From contig CAJTMV010000059.1 of the NCBI GenBank assembly GCA_910577225.1, forward strand, positions 1-15,073: a stretch of 15,073 nucleotides of DNA. Direction: 5' to 3'. This stretch comes from an uncultured Eubacterium sp. (GTDB lineage Bacteria > Bacillota > Clostridia > Lachnospirales > Lachnospiraceae). Below the pieces are notes generated by a model, which was not told where the DNA came from, made no database searches, and saw only the letters and a list, made by a program, of their open reading frames with translations. Numbering within the stretch: the first letter of the stretch is position 1; every line of letters starts with the position of its first letter. The position numbers were made by a program, and so were the translations under genes. Below, one piece after another: positions 1 through 7,675 of this stretch.

Positions 1-256
1 TTACGCAGACTTAGGCATGAGGCCCACACGCCGAATGTCTTAGTCGGAGTTAGCGCTTAGTTCACCGCAGCGTTGTCCCAGTCCGCTCAGTCCCATGCGG
101 TCCGCTCCGGGGCCTCTTTCAGCTGTCTCGCACACGTCCGCGCAGCCACTTAAACACAACACAACACCTAAATATTACTGCCAGTACATTCCCTGAACCT
201 GCATCCAAAAGTTCCACACCACTGTAAATAACATTCCTGCCAGAACAGTCGCATTA
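1..256. other. Gene-less left edge with GC-rich block
   Basis: No gene is supported here. Roughly the first 150 bases are markedly GC-rich compared with the following 190 bases, which are AT-rich and lead into the tyrA promoter. The GC-rich part holds internal repeats: GTCCCAGTCCGC at about 76-87 is echoed by GTCCCATGCGGTCCGC at about 90-105, and TTAGCGCTTAG at 50-60 is nearly palindromic. On the minus strand one frame is open for about 45 codons down to a TAA at 40-42, but it shows no ribosome site or recognisable protein. It could be the edge of an upstream element, a dispersed repeat or a structured RNA. Confidence 0.35.
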
Positions 257-303
257 GATTTGCAGTCGAAAAGATTTCATCATTGACTTTCTGACTGCAA
301 ATC
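257..303. promoter_or_regulatory. Long dyad over the tyrA promoter
   Basis: GATTTGCAGTC (257-267) is repeated as a perfect inverted copy GACTGCAAATC (293-303). After two unpaired positions the arms continue with AAAG (270-273) and CTTT (287-290), leaving a 13-base centre. The left arm lies just upstream of the predicted -35 box and the right arm lies in the -35/-10 spacer. Because it precedes the likely transcription start, it would act as DNA, so a repressor or activator operator is the natural reading. The regulator is unknown. Confidence 0.55.
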
Positions 304-311
304 ATTAAAAT
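283..311 (+). promoter_or_regulatory. tyrA promoter
   Basis: TTGACT at 283-288 and TAAAAT at 306-311 are separated by 17 bases, a good sigma-A type promoter. It sits about 45 bases before the tyrA start codon and inside the dyad at 257-303. Confidence 0.65.
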
Positions 312-356
312 ATTTGTAGCATTTATTCCCGCATCCAATATGAAATGAGGAACACA

Positions 357-1478
357 ATGATTATGGAAAGAAATCAGTCAAACGACATCAAAAAAATCAG
401 TTTTATCGGTCTGGGTCTGATTGGTGGTTCTATCGCCAGGACGATCAGGCGTATCCATCCGCACATCCGTTTGTATGCGGTTTGCGGTCATCTGTCCACG
501 ATTACACAGGCTTATCAGGCCGGCGTTATTGAAAACGATGTGATGCCTGATCTGGAGCAGATATCAGATTCTGATTATATTTTTCTGTGTACGCCGGTAC
601 AGCAAAATCTTTCTTATCTGATGCAGTTAAAAGATCACCTGGCTGCGCATACCATCATTACAGACGCCGGCAGTGTAAAGGGCGATATTCACCGTGCTGC
701 CATGCAGTCCGGGCTGGAAGAGCATTTTATCGGCGGTCATCCTATGGCCGGATCAGAAAAAACAGGGTTTGCGGCCTCCACGCCGTATCTTTTGGAAAAT
801 GCGTACTATGTCATTACGCCGACGCCCCAAACGCCGCCGGAACAGGTGCAACGTATGCGTGATTTTGTAGCTTCGCTTGGTGCAATTCCGCTTGTATTAA
901 ACGCCGATCTGCATGATTTTGCGACTGCCGCAATTAGTCACCTGCCGCATATGCTTGCTTATAGTCTGGTCAATCTGATTAAAGAAACAGACGATTCTGC
1001 ACAGACCATGAAAACAATTGCAGCCGGAGGATTTCGGGATATGACACGTATTGCCGCGTCTTCTCCTGTTATGTGGCAGGATATCTGTCTGTCCAACAAA
1101 GAACAGGTACTGCGTCTGATGGATTTGTATACGGCGCAGCTGGCAAAACTGCGTTCTTTTATCGAGTCAGAAAGTAAAGAAGATATGACCGCCTATTTTA
1201 CAAGTGCAAAAGATTATCGTGATTCCCTTACAATCCGCCAGCCCGGTTCCATTCAGCCGGTTTATGAATTATATTGCGATTTAATTGACGAGGTGGGAGG
1301 CATCGCAACGCTGGCTACCCTGCTTGCCAGTAATGGTATTAATATTAAAAATATCGGTATTGTACATAACCGTGAGTTTGAAGACGGCGTGCTGCATATT
1401 GAATTTTATCACCAGTCTGCCCAGGATACCGCCGTTACGCTATTGAAAAAATATCACTATACGGTTTACGAACGATAG
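357..1478 (+). CDS. tyrA: Prephenate dehydrogenase with C-terminal ACT domain
   Basis: Cytosolic enzyme of tyrosine synthesis that converts prephenate and NAD+ to 4-hydroxyphenylpyruvate, CO2 and NADH. An N-terminal Rossmann fold carries GLGLIGGS at residues 18-25 (GxGxxG). The family motifs DAGSVKG and GGHPMAGSE (around residues 105-135) line the active site, and RDMTRIAASSP lies in the helical dimer domain. The last 65-70 residues, starting near VGGIATLATLL, read as an ACT domain, which in this family usually gives feedback control by aromatic amino acids. Length (373 aa) is normal for the ACT-bearing type. I chose the ATG at 357 over 345 because GAGGAA at 348-353 is correctly spaced only from 357. 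It is followed after 83 bases by aroA on the same strand, probably one operon. Confidence 0.93.
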   Translation: MIMERNQSNDIKKISFIGLGLIGGSIARTIRRIHPHIRLYAVCGHLSTITQAYQAGVIENDVMPDLEQISDSDYIFLCTPVQQNLSYLMQLKDHLAAHTIITDAGSVKGDIHRAAMQSGLEEHFIGGHPMAGSEKTGFAASTPYLLENAYYVITPTPQTPPEQVQRMRDFVASLGAIPLVLNADLHDFATAAISHLPHMLAYSLVNLIKETDDSAQTMKTIAAGGFRDMTRIAASSPVMWQDICLSNKEQVLRLMDLYTAQLAKLRSFIESESKEDMTAYFTSAKDYRDSLTIRQPGSIQPVYELYCDLIDEVGGIATLATLLASNGINIKNIGIVHNREFEDGVLHIEFYHQSAQDTAVTLLKKYHYTVYER

Positions 1479-1486
1479 TATCAAAT

Positions 1487-1545
1487 AAAATCAGGGTCAT
1501 AAAAATCTGGTTCACAGAATCAGATTCATACAAATCAGAACAAAA
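1487..1545. repeat. Imperfect 15-bp tandem repeat between tyrA and aroA
   Basis: AAAATCAGGGTCATA (1487-1501), AAAATCTGGTTCACA (1502-1516), GAATCAGATTCATAC (1517-1531) and a weaker fourth copy AAATCAGAACAAA (1532-1544) follow one another. The shared core is AATCNGNNTCA. It fills most of the gap before the aroA ribosome site. Whether it has any function cannot be told from sequence. Confidence 0.5.
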
Positions 1546-1561
1546 CAAAGGAGAGTTTCTT

Positions 1562-2839
1562 ATGTTTATCAAACCTTCCCGATCGTTAAAGGGAGAGATT
1601 CATATTCCAGGCGACAAGTCCATCTCTCATCGCAGCGTAATGTTTGGCGCGCTGGCAGATGGTCTGACCGAAGTGACGCACTTTCTGCATGGCGCCGATT
1701 GTCTGTCTACGATTTCCTGTTTTAAACAACTTGGCGTTCCTATTGAAAATACAAAAGACTGCATTCGCATTTATGGAAAGGGTCTGCATGGTCTGCGTCC
1801 GTCTGCCGCCATACTGGACGCTGGAAACAGCGGTACAACCATCCGTCTGTTGTCCGGTATTCTTGCCGGACAGCCATTTGCCTCCACGCTGACGGGTGAC
1901 GCTTCGATTCAGAAACGCCCGATGAAGCGTATTATCACCCCGCTTCGGGAAATGGGGGCGGACATTTCGGGCAGCAGCGGTAATGACTGTGCGCCGCTGC
2001 AGATTGGCGGCGGCAGACTGCACGGGATACATTATACTTCGCCTGTCGCTTCTGCGCAGGTAAAATCCTGTGTCCTGCTCGCCGGTTTATATGCAGATGA
2101 TACGACAAGCGTTACCGAACCTTCCTTATCCAGAAATCATACGGAACTGATGCTTTCCTCTTTTGGCGCTCAGATTACCAGCCAGGGTACGACGGCCTGC
2201 ATCTGTCCGGATCCGAAATTAACCGGACAAAAGATCGAAGTGCCGGGAGATATTTCGTCTGCTGCATACTTTCTTGCAGCCGCACTACTTGTACCAAATT
2301 CTGAGATACTGATTCACGACGTCGGCATCAATCCAACCAGAGACGGGATCATACGTGCAGCCGCTGCCATGCAGGCGGATATCACAAAATTAAATGAACA
2401 TACGATATCCAAAGAACCGGTCTGCGACCTGCTGGTCAGATCCTGCAGCCTGAAAGGAACAGTGATCGAAGGCGACATTATTCCTGCGTTAATCGATGAA
2501 ATCCCGATACTGGCCGTTATGGCTGCTTTTGCCGATGGTACAACCGTCATTAAAGACGCAGCCGAATTAAAAGTAAAGGAATCTAACCGCATTGAAACAA
2601 TTGTGACAAATTTAAAGGCGATGGGCGCCGATATAACGGCTACGGATGACGGCATGATCATTCACGGCGGCAAACCGCTGCACCACGCTGTGATCGATCC
2701 GCGCAATGATCACCGGATTGCAATGGCGTTTGCGATTGCTTCGCTTTGTGCTGAAGGCGGTGCTGAAATCCGTCATGCGGAATGTGTAAATATTTCGTAT
2801 CCAAAATTTTATGAGGATTTAAATTCTTTGTACTTCTGA
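1562..2839 (+). CDS. aroA: 3-phosphoshikimate 1-carboxyvinyltransferase (EPSP synthase)
   Basis: Cytosolic shikimate-pathway enzyme that joins phosphoenolpyruvate to shikimate-3-phosphate, giving EPSP and phosphate on the way to chorismate. At 425 aa it is full length. Visible landmarks: GDKSISHRS (17-25), AGNSGTTIR (87-95), SAQVK (164-168), RNHTE (191-195), PGDISSAAYF, NPTR (257-260), DEIP with the catalytic acid pair D312/E313, LKVKESNRI, and DHRIAMAFA near the end. The set GDKS, SAQxK, RxHxE and NxTR is the pattern described for class II, glyphosate-tolerant EPSP synthases, so tolerance is a prediction here. AAAGGAG, eight bases before the ATG, supports the start. It probably shares the tyrA transcript and is closed by the hairpin at 2876-2935. 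Long open frames on the opposite strand are shadows. Confidence 0.95.
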   Translation: MFIKPSRSLKGEIHIPGDKSISHRSVMFGALADGLTEVTHFLHGADCLSTISCFKQLGVPIENTKDCIRIYGKGLHGLRPSAAILDAGNSGTTIRLLSGILAGQPFASTLTGDASIQKRPMKRIITPLREMGADISGSSGNDCAPLQIGGGRLHGIHYTSPVASAQVKSCVLLAGLYADDTTSVTEPSLSRNHTELMLSSFGAQITSQGTTACICPDPKLTGQKIEVPGDISSAAYFLAAALLVPNSEILIHDVGINPTRDGIIRAAAAMQADITKLNEHTISKEPVCDLLVRSCSLKGTVIEGDIIPALIDEIPILAVMAAFADGTTVIKDAAELKVKESNRIETIVTNLKAMGADITATDDGMIIHGGKPLHHAVIDPRNDHRIAMAFAIASLCAEGGAEIRHAECVNISYPKFYEDLNSLYF

Positions 2840-2875
2840 TTCAGTAAGCAGTTATATCTAAATTTTAAAATCAAA

Positions 2876-2935
2876 AAAGACTGCCGGCAAAACGGAACGT
2901 CAGCAATCAGCCGTTCTGTTCTGCTGGCAGTCTTT
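2876..2935. terminator. Hairpin terminator after aroA
   Basis: A 14-bp stem pairs AAAGACTGCCGGCA (2876-2889) with TGCTGGCAGTCTTT (2922-2935), with one wobble. Inside it a second stem pairs AACGGAACG with CGTTCTGTT. The plus-strand exit has a short T-stretch (TCTTTCGTT), and the minus-strand exit has a better one (TCTTTTTTGA). It separates the aromatic genes from the phosphoketolase unit. Confidence 0.7.
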
Positions 2936-3034
2936 CGTTGATCAGGTCTGTTTTTTCTAAAACTACGTCGTTCATTTCACTTTATGATATTGTAAACAAT
3001 AACTAATTATTTAGAATTTTGTGAAGATATCCAA

Positions 3035-3063
3035 TTGCATCTTACAGCACTTAGTGCTATAAT
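3035..3063 (+). promoter_or_regulatory. xfp promoter with extended -10
   Basis: TTGCAT (3035-3040) and TATAAT (3058-3063) are 17 bases apart, and TGC directly precedes TATAAT, giving an extended -10 (TGNTATAAT). The leader before the xfp start is about 40 bases, so there is no room for a riboswitch. The stretch from the aroA terminator to here is AT-rich and otherwise featureless. Confidence 0.7.
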
Positions 3064-3107
3064 TTAATCTGGTAACAGAAATATCCACAAAAGGAAGGAG
3101 CATACAT

Positions 3108-5495
3108 ATGTCTGATACGACAACATGCCTGGAAAAGCAGCCATTATCTGATGAACTTCTTCAGAAAATGGACGCATACTGGAGAGCAGCCAACTATCTC
3201 TCCGCGGGACAGCTTTATTTACTGGACAACCCTCTGTTAAAAGAGCCTCTGACGATGGATCACGTGAAGAAAAAAATCGTCGGACACTGGGGAACGGTTC
3301 CAGGGCAGAACTTTATCTATGTACACTGTAATCGTGTAATCAAACGCTATGATCTTGATATGATCTATCTCTCCGGTCCTGGACACGGCGGAAATTTCAT
3401 GATCGCAAACACCTATATGGAAGGTACTTACAGCAAAGTATATCCAAACATCAGTCAGGATGAGGAAGGCATGAAAAAAATGTTCAAGCAGTTCTCATTC
3501 CCAGGCGGCGTTCCAAGCCACTGTGCTCCTGAAACGCCTGGCTCCATTAATGAAGGCGGCGAGCTTGGTTATTCAATCGCACATGCGTTTGGCGCTGTGT
3601 TAGATAACCCGGAACTGATCGCTGTTACCGTTGTCGGCGATGGCGAAGCAGAAACCGGCCCGCTTGCAACGTCATGGCACTCCAATAAATTTTTAAATCC
3701 GGTTACGGATGGCGCCGTACTGCCGATTCTTCATCTGAATGGCTATAAGATCAGCAATCCTACGATCTTTTCACGTATTCCTCACGAAGAAATCGAGAGC
3801 TTCTTTAAAGGCTGCGGCTGGAAGCCATATTTTGTAGAAGGCGACGAGCCTATGGATATGCATCGCAAAATGGCGGAGGCTATGGACAAGGCGATCGAAG
3901 AGATCAAAGCCATCCAGAGCCACGCGCGTACGGAAAACGATCCGGAAAGACCGGTATGGCCAATGATCGTATTACGCACGCCAAAGGGATGGACAGGCCC
4001 GAAATTCGTAGACGGACAGCAGATCGAAGGTACCTTCCGTGCCCATCAGGTACCGATGTCCATGGAAAAACCAGAGCATCTGGACCAGTTAAAAGAATGG
4101 CTGGAAAGCTACCGTCCGGAGGAATTGTTTGATGAAAACGGCCGTCTGATTCCGGAACTGGAAGAACTGGCGCCAAAGGGTACCGCACGTCTTGGCGACA
4201 ATCCGCATGCAAACGGCGGTCTGTTATTAAAAGATCTGCGTCTGCCTGATTTCCGCGACTATGGCATCGAAGTGAAACCGGGACATACCAAAGCGCAGGA
4301 TATGATCGAGCTTGGCCGTTATATTCGTGATATTTTCAAATTAAACAAGGAAAACAGAAACTTCCGTATCTTTGGACCGGATGAGACGATGTCCAACCGT
4401 CTGTATCACGCGTTTGAAGAAGAAAACCGCGACTGGAACGCAGATCTTTTGGACAACGACGACTGTCTGGCAAGAGACGGCCGTATTATGGACAGTATGC
4501 TCAGCGAGCATATGTGTGAAGGCTGGCTGGAAGGCTATCTGCTTACCGGACGTCATGGTTTCTTTGCCAGCTATGAAGCATTTATCCGTATTGTAGATTC
4601 TATGGCTGCGCAGCATGCGAAATGGCTCAAAGTAACAAATCAGCTTTCCTGGAGACAGCCAATCGCTTCTTTGAACTTTATTTTAACCTCAAACGTATGG
4701 CAGCAGGATCATAACGGATTTACCCATCAGGATCCGGGATTTTTAGATCATATTACAAATAAAAAAGCGGACGTTGTACGTATGTATCTGCCGCCAGACA
4801 CCAACTGTCTGCTTTCCTGCTTCGATCACTGTATCAAGAGCAAGAACTATGTAAACGCCATTGTAGCGTCCAAACACCCAAGCTGCCAGTGGCTGACGAT
4901 GGAGCAGGCTGTAAAACACTGCACACAGGGTATCAGTATCTGGGATTGGGCAAGCAGCGATGCCGGCGAAGAGCCAGACGTTGTTATGGCCTGCTGCGGC
5001 GACACACCGACACTGGAAACCATGGCGGCTGTCACGATTCTGAATGAAGAAATGCCGCAGCTGAAAGTCCGCGTTATCAACGTTGTCGATCTGTTTAAGC
5101 TGGAATCCGACGCTACACATCCGCATGGATTAAGCGACCGCGAATACGACGCGCTGTTTACCAAAGACAAACCGATTATTTTCGCATTCCACGGTTATCC
5201 GACACTGATTCATGAGCTGACTTATAACCGTCATAACCGCAGTCTGTCTGTACATGGCTATCTGGAAGAAGGTACGATTACCACTCCGTTCGATATGCGT
5301 GTACAAAACGAAATCGACCGCTTCAACCTTGTAAAAGACGCGATTATGCATCTGCCGCAGCTTGGCAACAAAGGCGCGCATCTGATTCAGAAGATGAATA
5401 ACAAGCTGATCGAGCATAAACAGTATATTACCGAATACGGCCAGGATCTCGAAGAAATTCGTAACTGGGAGTGGACGGCGCCAGGCGCTAACTAA
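3108..5495 (+). CDS. xfp: Xylulose-5-phosphate/fructose-6-phosphate phosphoketolase
   Basis: Cytosolic thiamine-diphosphate enzyme that phosphorolytically cleaves xylulose-5-P to acetyl-P and glyceraldehyde-3-P, and in dual-specificity members fructose-6-P to acetyl-P and erythrose-4-P. At 795 aa it is the normal family length. The N-terminal cofactor domain shows GPGHGG (90-95) and the ThDP/Mg motif GDGEAETGPLATSW starting at residue 177. The central pyrimidine-binding domain (RIFGPDETMSNR, TGRHGFFASYEAF, QDHNGFTHQDPGF) and the C-terminal domain (FAFHGYPTLIHELTYNR) are both present. AAGGAAGGAG at 3091-3100 supports the start. It stands alone between its own promoter and a strong terminator. 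The neighbourhood with aroA and tyrA hints at erythrose-4-P supply, but substrate preference cannot be read from the sequence. Confidence 0.96.
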   Translation: MSDTTTCLEKQPLSDELLQKMDAYWRAANYLSAGQLYLLDNPLLKEPLTMDHVKKKIVGHWGTVPGQNFIYVHCNRVIKRYDLDMIYLSGPGHGGNFMIANTYMEGTYSKVYPNISQDEEGMKKMFKQFSFPGGVPSHCAPETPGSINEGGELGYSIAHAFGAVLDNPELIAVTVVGDGEAETGPLATSWHSNKFLNPVTDGAVLPILHLNGYKISNPTIFSRIPHEEIESFFKGCGWKPYFVEGDEPMDMHRKMAEAMDKAIEEIKAIQSHARTENDPERPVWPMIVLRTPKGWTGPKFVDGQQIEGTFRAHQVPMSMEKPEHLDQLKEWLESYRPEELFDENGRLIPELEELAPKGTARLGDNPHANGGLLLKDLRLPDFRDYGIEVKPGHTKAQDMIELGRYIRDIFKLNKENRNFRIFGPDETMSNRLYHAFEEENRDWNADLLDNDDCLARDGRIMDSMLSEHMCEGWLEGYLLTGRHGFFASYEAFIRIVDSMAAQHAKWLKVTNQLSWRQPIASLNFILTSNVWQQDHNGFTHQDPGFLDHITNKKADVVRMYLPPDTNCLLSCFDHCIKSKNYVNAIVASKHPSCQWLTMEQAVKHCTQGISIWDWASSDAGEEPDVVMACCGDTPTLETMAAVTILNEEMPQLKVRVINVVDLFKLESDATHPHGLSDREYDALFTKDKPIIFAFHGYPTLIHELTYNRHNRSLSVHGYLEEGTITTPFDMRVQNEIDRFNLVKDAIMHLPQLGNKGAHLIQKMNNKLIEHKQYITEYGQDLEEIRNWEWTAPGAN

Positions 5496-5542
5496 ACGAT
5501 TGTTCACAGCATAATCGGAATTTATAGCCCAATGCAACAAGA

Positions 5543-5590
5543 AACCCCCTGCCGCAGCATAAAAAGCCCGGCAGAGGGTTTTCTTATTTT
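5543..5590. terminator. Strong intrinsic terminator after xfp
   Basis: AACCCCCTGCCG (5543-5554) pairs with CGGCAGAGGGTT (5569-5580) with one mismatch, around a 14-base loop, followed by TTCTTATTTT. It lies 48 bases after the xfp stop. The following 160 bases up to the end of the Dabb gene contain nothing I can identify. Confidence 0.85.
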
Positions 5591-5750
5591 GATACAAAGA
5601 CATCAGACCTGGAAAAGATTTCCATAACCATTCCTGCTGTAAAGCGACTGTCTGTCATCTGTCAGGACCAGGAACATCGAGATGCGAGCCGTCGCCTGAC
5701 ACACGCTGCACTGGCAGTCTGTCCAATAAATGGCCGGCTTTCAGAACTTT

Positions 5751-6053
5751 TTATACTTCATAATCCAGACACATCCTTGTCTTCGTATAAGGCCGTACTT
5801 TATCATCGGCCACTTTCACATGCTCCGGATGCTTTGCATAAACGTTCAGCGCTGCTTCATCCTCGAACGACGCATCCAGCATCAGATCTGCATTGGAAGA
5901 AGCCAGACCGTCTTTATGCACATGGATTTCCAAAAGTCCCGGAATCTTTCCCATAAGTCCCTCCAGTCCTTCTTTTATCTCCGTCTTTATACGTTCCTTT
6001 TCCTGTGTATTTAACGTATCGTCCAATTCCCATAATATCATATGTTTTACCAT
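5751..6053 (-). CDS. Dabb-type (stress responsive alpha/beta barrel) protein
   Basis: A 100-aa single-domain protein of the dimeric ferredoxin-like alpha/beta barrel (Dabb) type. The pattern seen is MVKHMILWEL (first strand, with the family's usual K/RH), a charged helix ending in EGLMGKIPGLL, a strand with NADLMLDASFEDEAAL, and the closing motif KHPEHVKVADDKVRPY, which matches the HPxHxxV signature. Members are small cytosolic dimers; functions range from unknown to small-molecule binding or cyclisation, so none is assigned here. I start at 6053 rather than the ATG at 6074 because GGGAGG lies between them at the right distance. It is the second gene of a minus-strand pair, 39 bases after the 160-aa gene. 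Confidence 0.85.
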   Translation of the reverse strand: MVKHMILWELDDTLNTQEKERIKTEIKEGLEGLMGKIPGLLEIHVHKDGLASSNADLMLDASFEDEAALNVYAKHPEHVKVADDKVRPYTKTRMCLDYEV

Positions 6054-6092
6054 CTCTGTTTCCTCCCTGACCATGTTTGGCCTTTTTCTTTT

Positions 6093-6575
6093 TTAATAAT
6101 CATCCATCCGAAGCAGATGTGCCGGCATACGCTGTACCAATTCTGTCAGCTGGTGTTTTTCCTGCAGTTCTTTGGAAAGATTTGGATAAAATGTTACCGC
6201 TGCATATTCTGACGCACGGTTTCCCCAAAGATTTCCAAGATCCAGCATATATGCGCATGGATCCTGATCGTAATGAATATGGCAGGAAATGTTCCAAATC
6301 AGATTCAGACATAATAACATATTCAGGCTGCAGTCATTATTTTTTAAGATCACATCGTATTCTGACTTTAAAATCAGTTCCGATGTTTCGGGAAGCTCCC
6401 CCTCCGTAATCAGATCCATCGCCAGCTTTAAATAACCATGAACCGGTTCCGCGAAATCCTGCCAAAGCGGGAGACGTTCGATCCCGCTTTCCTCGTAATG
6501 CAAAATTGTCCGCATAAAATAAATAAAAATCTGATCGGACATTTCGGATGCGTATAAATTTCTGATCAGCCCCAA
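6093..6575 (-). CDS. Uncharacterised 160-aa acidic protein
   Basis: I do not recognise the family with confidence. The protein looks soluble, acidic and mostly helical, with a Trp/His/Asp-rich centre (NLIWNISCHIHYDQDP) followed by CAYMLDLGNLWG. No membrane segment, signal peptide or catalytic signature is evident. The open frame reaches back to 6611, but the best start is the TTG at 6573-6575, because AAGGAGG (minus strand, 6584-6590) sits eight bases before it; the upstream option has no ribosome site. It is the first gene of a pair with the Dabb gene. A promoter about 200 bases upstream would give a long leader that includes a duplicated 47-bp unit, so translation control is possible. Confidence 0.7.
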   Translation of the reverse strand: MGLIRNLYASEMSDQIFIYFMRTILHYEESGIERLPLWQDFAEPVHGYLKLAMDLITEGELPETSELILKSEYDVILKNNDCSLNMLLCLNLIWNISCHIHYDQDPCAYMLDLGNLWGNRASEYAAVTFYPNLSKELQEKHQLTELVQRMPAHLLRMDDY

Positions 6576-6663
6576 ACGATTCTCCTCCTTTTTTTCAATT
6601 TTATCCGTCAACTGAAATGGATCTGGCTTCTGTTGATGGATCTGGCTCTTCGTTCTTCAGTCC

Positions 6664-6757
6664 TCATTCTTCATTTTCTCATGCTGTGTCTCTTCCTTAT
6701 CGGGTATCAGTCATTCTTCATTCTCTCATGCTGTGTCTCTTCCTTACCTGGTATCGG
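6664..6757. repeat. Two tandem copies of a 47-bp unit
   Basis: The units 6664-6710 and 6711-6757 match at about 43 of 47 positions. A shorter echo (TTCGTTCTTCAGTCC) precedes them at 6650-6663. Read on the minus strand, each unit is purine-rich and contains AAGGAAGAG, then ATG, then two codons and TGA. They lie in the predicted mRNA leader of the 160-aa gene. Confidence 0.85.
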
Positions 6758-6778
6758 TTATTTTCCATAGTTTCTATT

Positions 6779-6808
6779 ATTATACCCTGAAAGTACCAGT
6801 GATTTCAA
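6779..6808 (-). promoter_or_regulatory. Promoter for the 160-aa gene and Dabb unit
   Basis: On the minus strand TTGAAA (6803-6808) and TATAAT (6779-6784) are 18 bases apart. Transcription would start near 6770 and run through both 47-bp repeats before reaching the TTG start at 6575. Confidence 0.5.
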
Positions 6809-7658
6809 TATTACATTCTGTTTTCCGGCACAGACACCAGATGCGAAATTCACAAGTCAGGAATACACTAAAGCGCGCATTCCGTGAGAATATGATTCAG
6901 GAGTTGTGCGATTTTTCATAACTTTGCATCTGATAAGATGAAATATAGTCATAAGAAGTACATTTATTCGTATTACTATCCGACATTTTTCCGTTTGTTC
7001 ACAAAGAACACCTTTTTCATCAAAAACTGCAGGCGTTCTTCTTCATTTAATTGTTTGACACCTTAATTGGATCATCTGCGTTTAATTTGAAAATTTTGAT
7101 TTTGAAGTCTTTGTTTATTAACCGAATATTCATTTTGAAATCTTTGTTTATTAACTAAATTTTCATTTTAGAATCCGCTGCCATAACAGGCTCTGTTACA
7201 CACGTACCATAAAGCAAAGCACAACATTCGCATTACAAGATTTTTTAACTTCGATTTTCTCATAAATCTACCTTATTTTGAAAACAATAAACTATTAATT
7301 TTCTTAAATTATAAATTCGATTACTTAAAATAAATTTATACAATTAAACTACTGTTGCAATTATAGTATAATTTTTTCAAAAAAGCAACGCTTTATTTAT
7401 ATTTTAATCTGATCTTTTCCAACTTACAATTCTCATTTCGTATATCGATTTGATCCTGCTCTGGTTTATGAATCTGTCTGTCAGAACCAAAAATCTGCCA
7501 ATTCTTTTGGGAACTATTTTTCACCCGCATAGCATTTCTTTTCCTGACTTTTTCCCTGACTTTCTTTACGAAAATTTTCCTGTCCGCATCCATTTGAAAA
7601 TCTTTTGCTTTTGAAATAATTTTTTCAGCATTGGGTCATACTAAGATTATCAGCTATC
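6809..7658. other. 850-bp AT-rich region without a supported gene
   Basis: Between the promoter at 6779-6808 and the small plus-strand ORF at 7676 I find no convincing gene. The AT content rises strongly from about 7060 to 7400. It holds a 33-bp tandem repeat (7099-7164) and a possible weak plus-strand promoter (TTAAAC 7344-7349, TATAAT 7367-7372, spacing 17). A lysine-rich minus-strand frame at 7393-7593 lacks a ribosome site and is more likely chance. Confidence 0.5.
7099..7175. repeat. 33-bp tandem repeat, two full copies and a partial third
   Basis: Units 7099-7131 and 7132-7164 differ at four positions and share ATTTTGAA, TCTTTGTTTATTAAC and AAT-TTC blocks. A partial third copy (ATTTTAGAATC) runs from 7165 to 7175. 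The setting is very AT-rich. Iteron-like binding sites or a simple slippage duplication are both possible. Confidence 0.8.
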
Positions 7659-7675
7659 AGGAGGTAAAATCTGTC

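Noticed and set aside
1586..2032. 148-aa open frame antisense to aroA
   Set aside because: It lies entirely under a well-conserved gene, has no ribosome site and shows no recognisable protein features.
3064..3107. Riboswitch before xfp
   Set aside because: The predicted leader is only about 40 bases and unstructured.
4743..5603. Several long open frames antisense to xfp (127 and 157 aa)
   Set aside because: They are shadows of the codon pattern of xfp. The last one also runs through the terminator hairpin.
6664..7175. CRISPR array
   Set aside because: The 47-bp and 33-bp repeats are directly abutting with only two to three copies and no spacers, and no cas genes are present.
7393..7593. 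66-aa lysine-rich minus-strand frame
   Set aside because: There is no ribosome site before its ATG, the composition simply mirrors the AT-rich DNA, and no homology is suggested.
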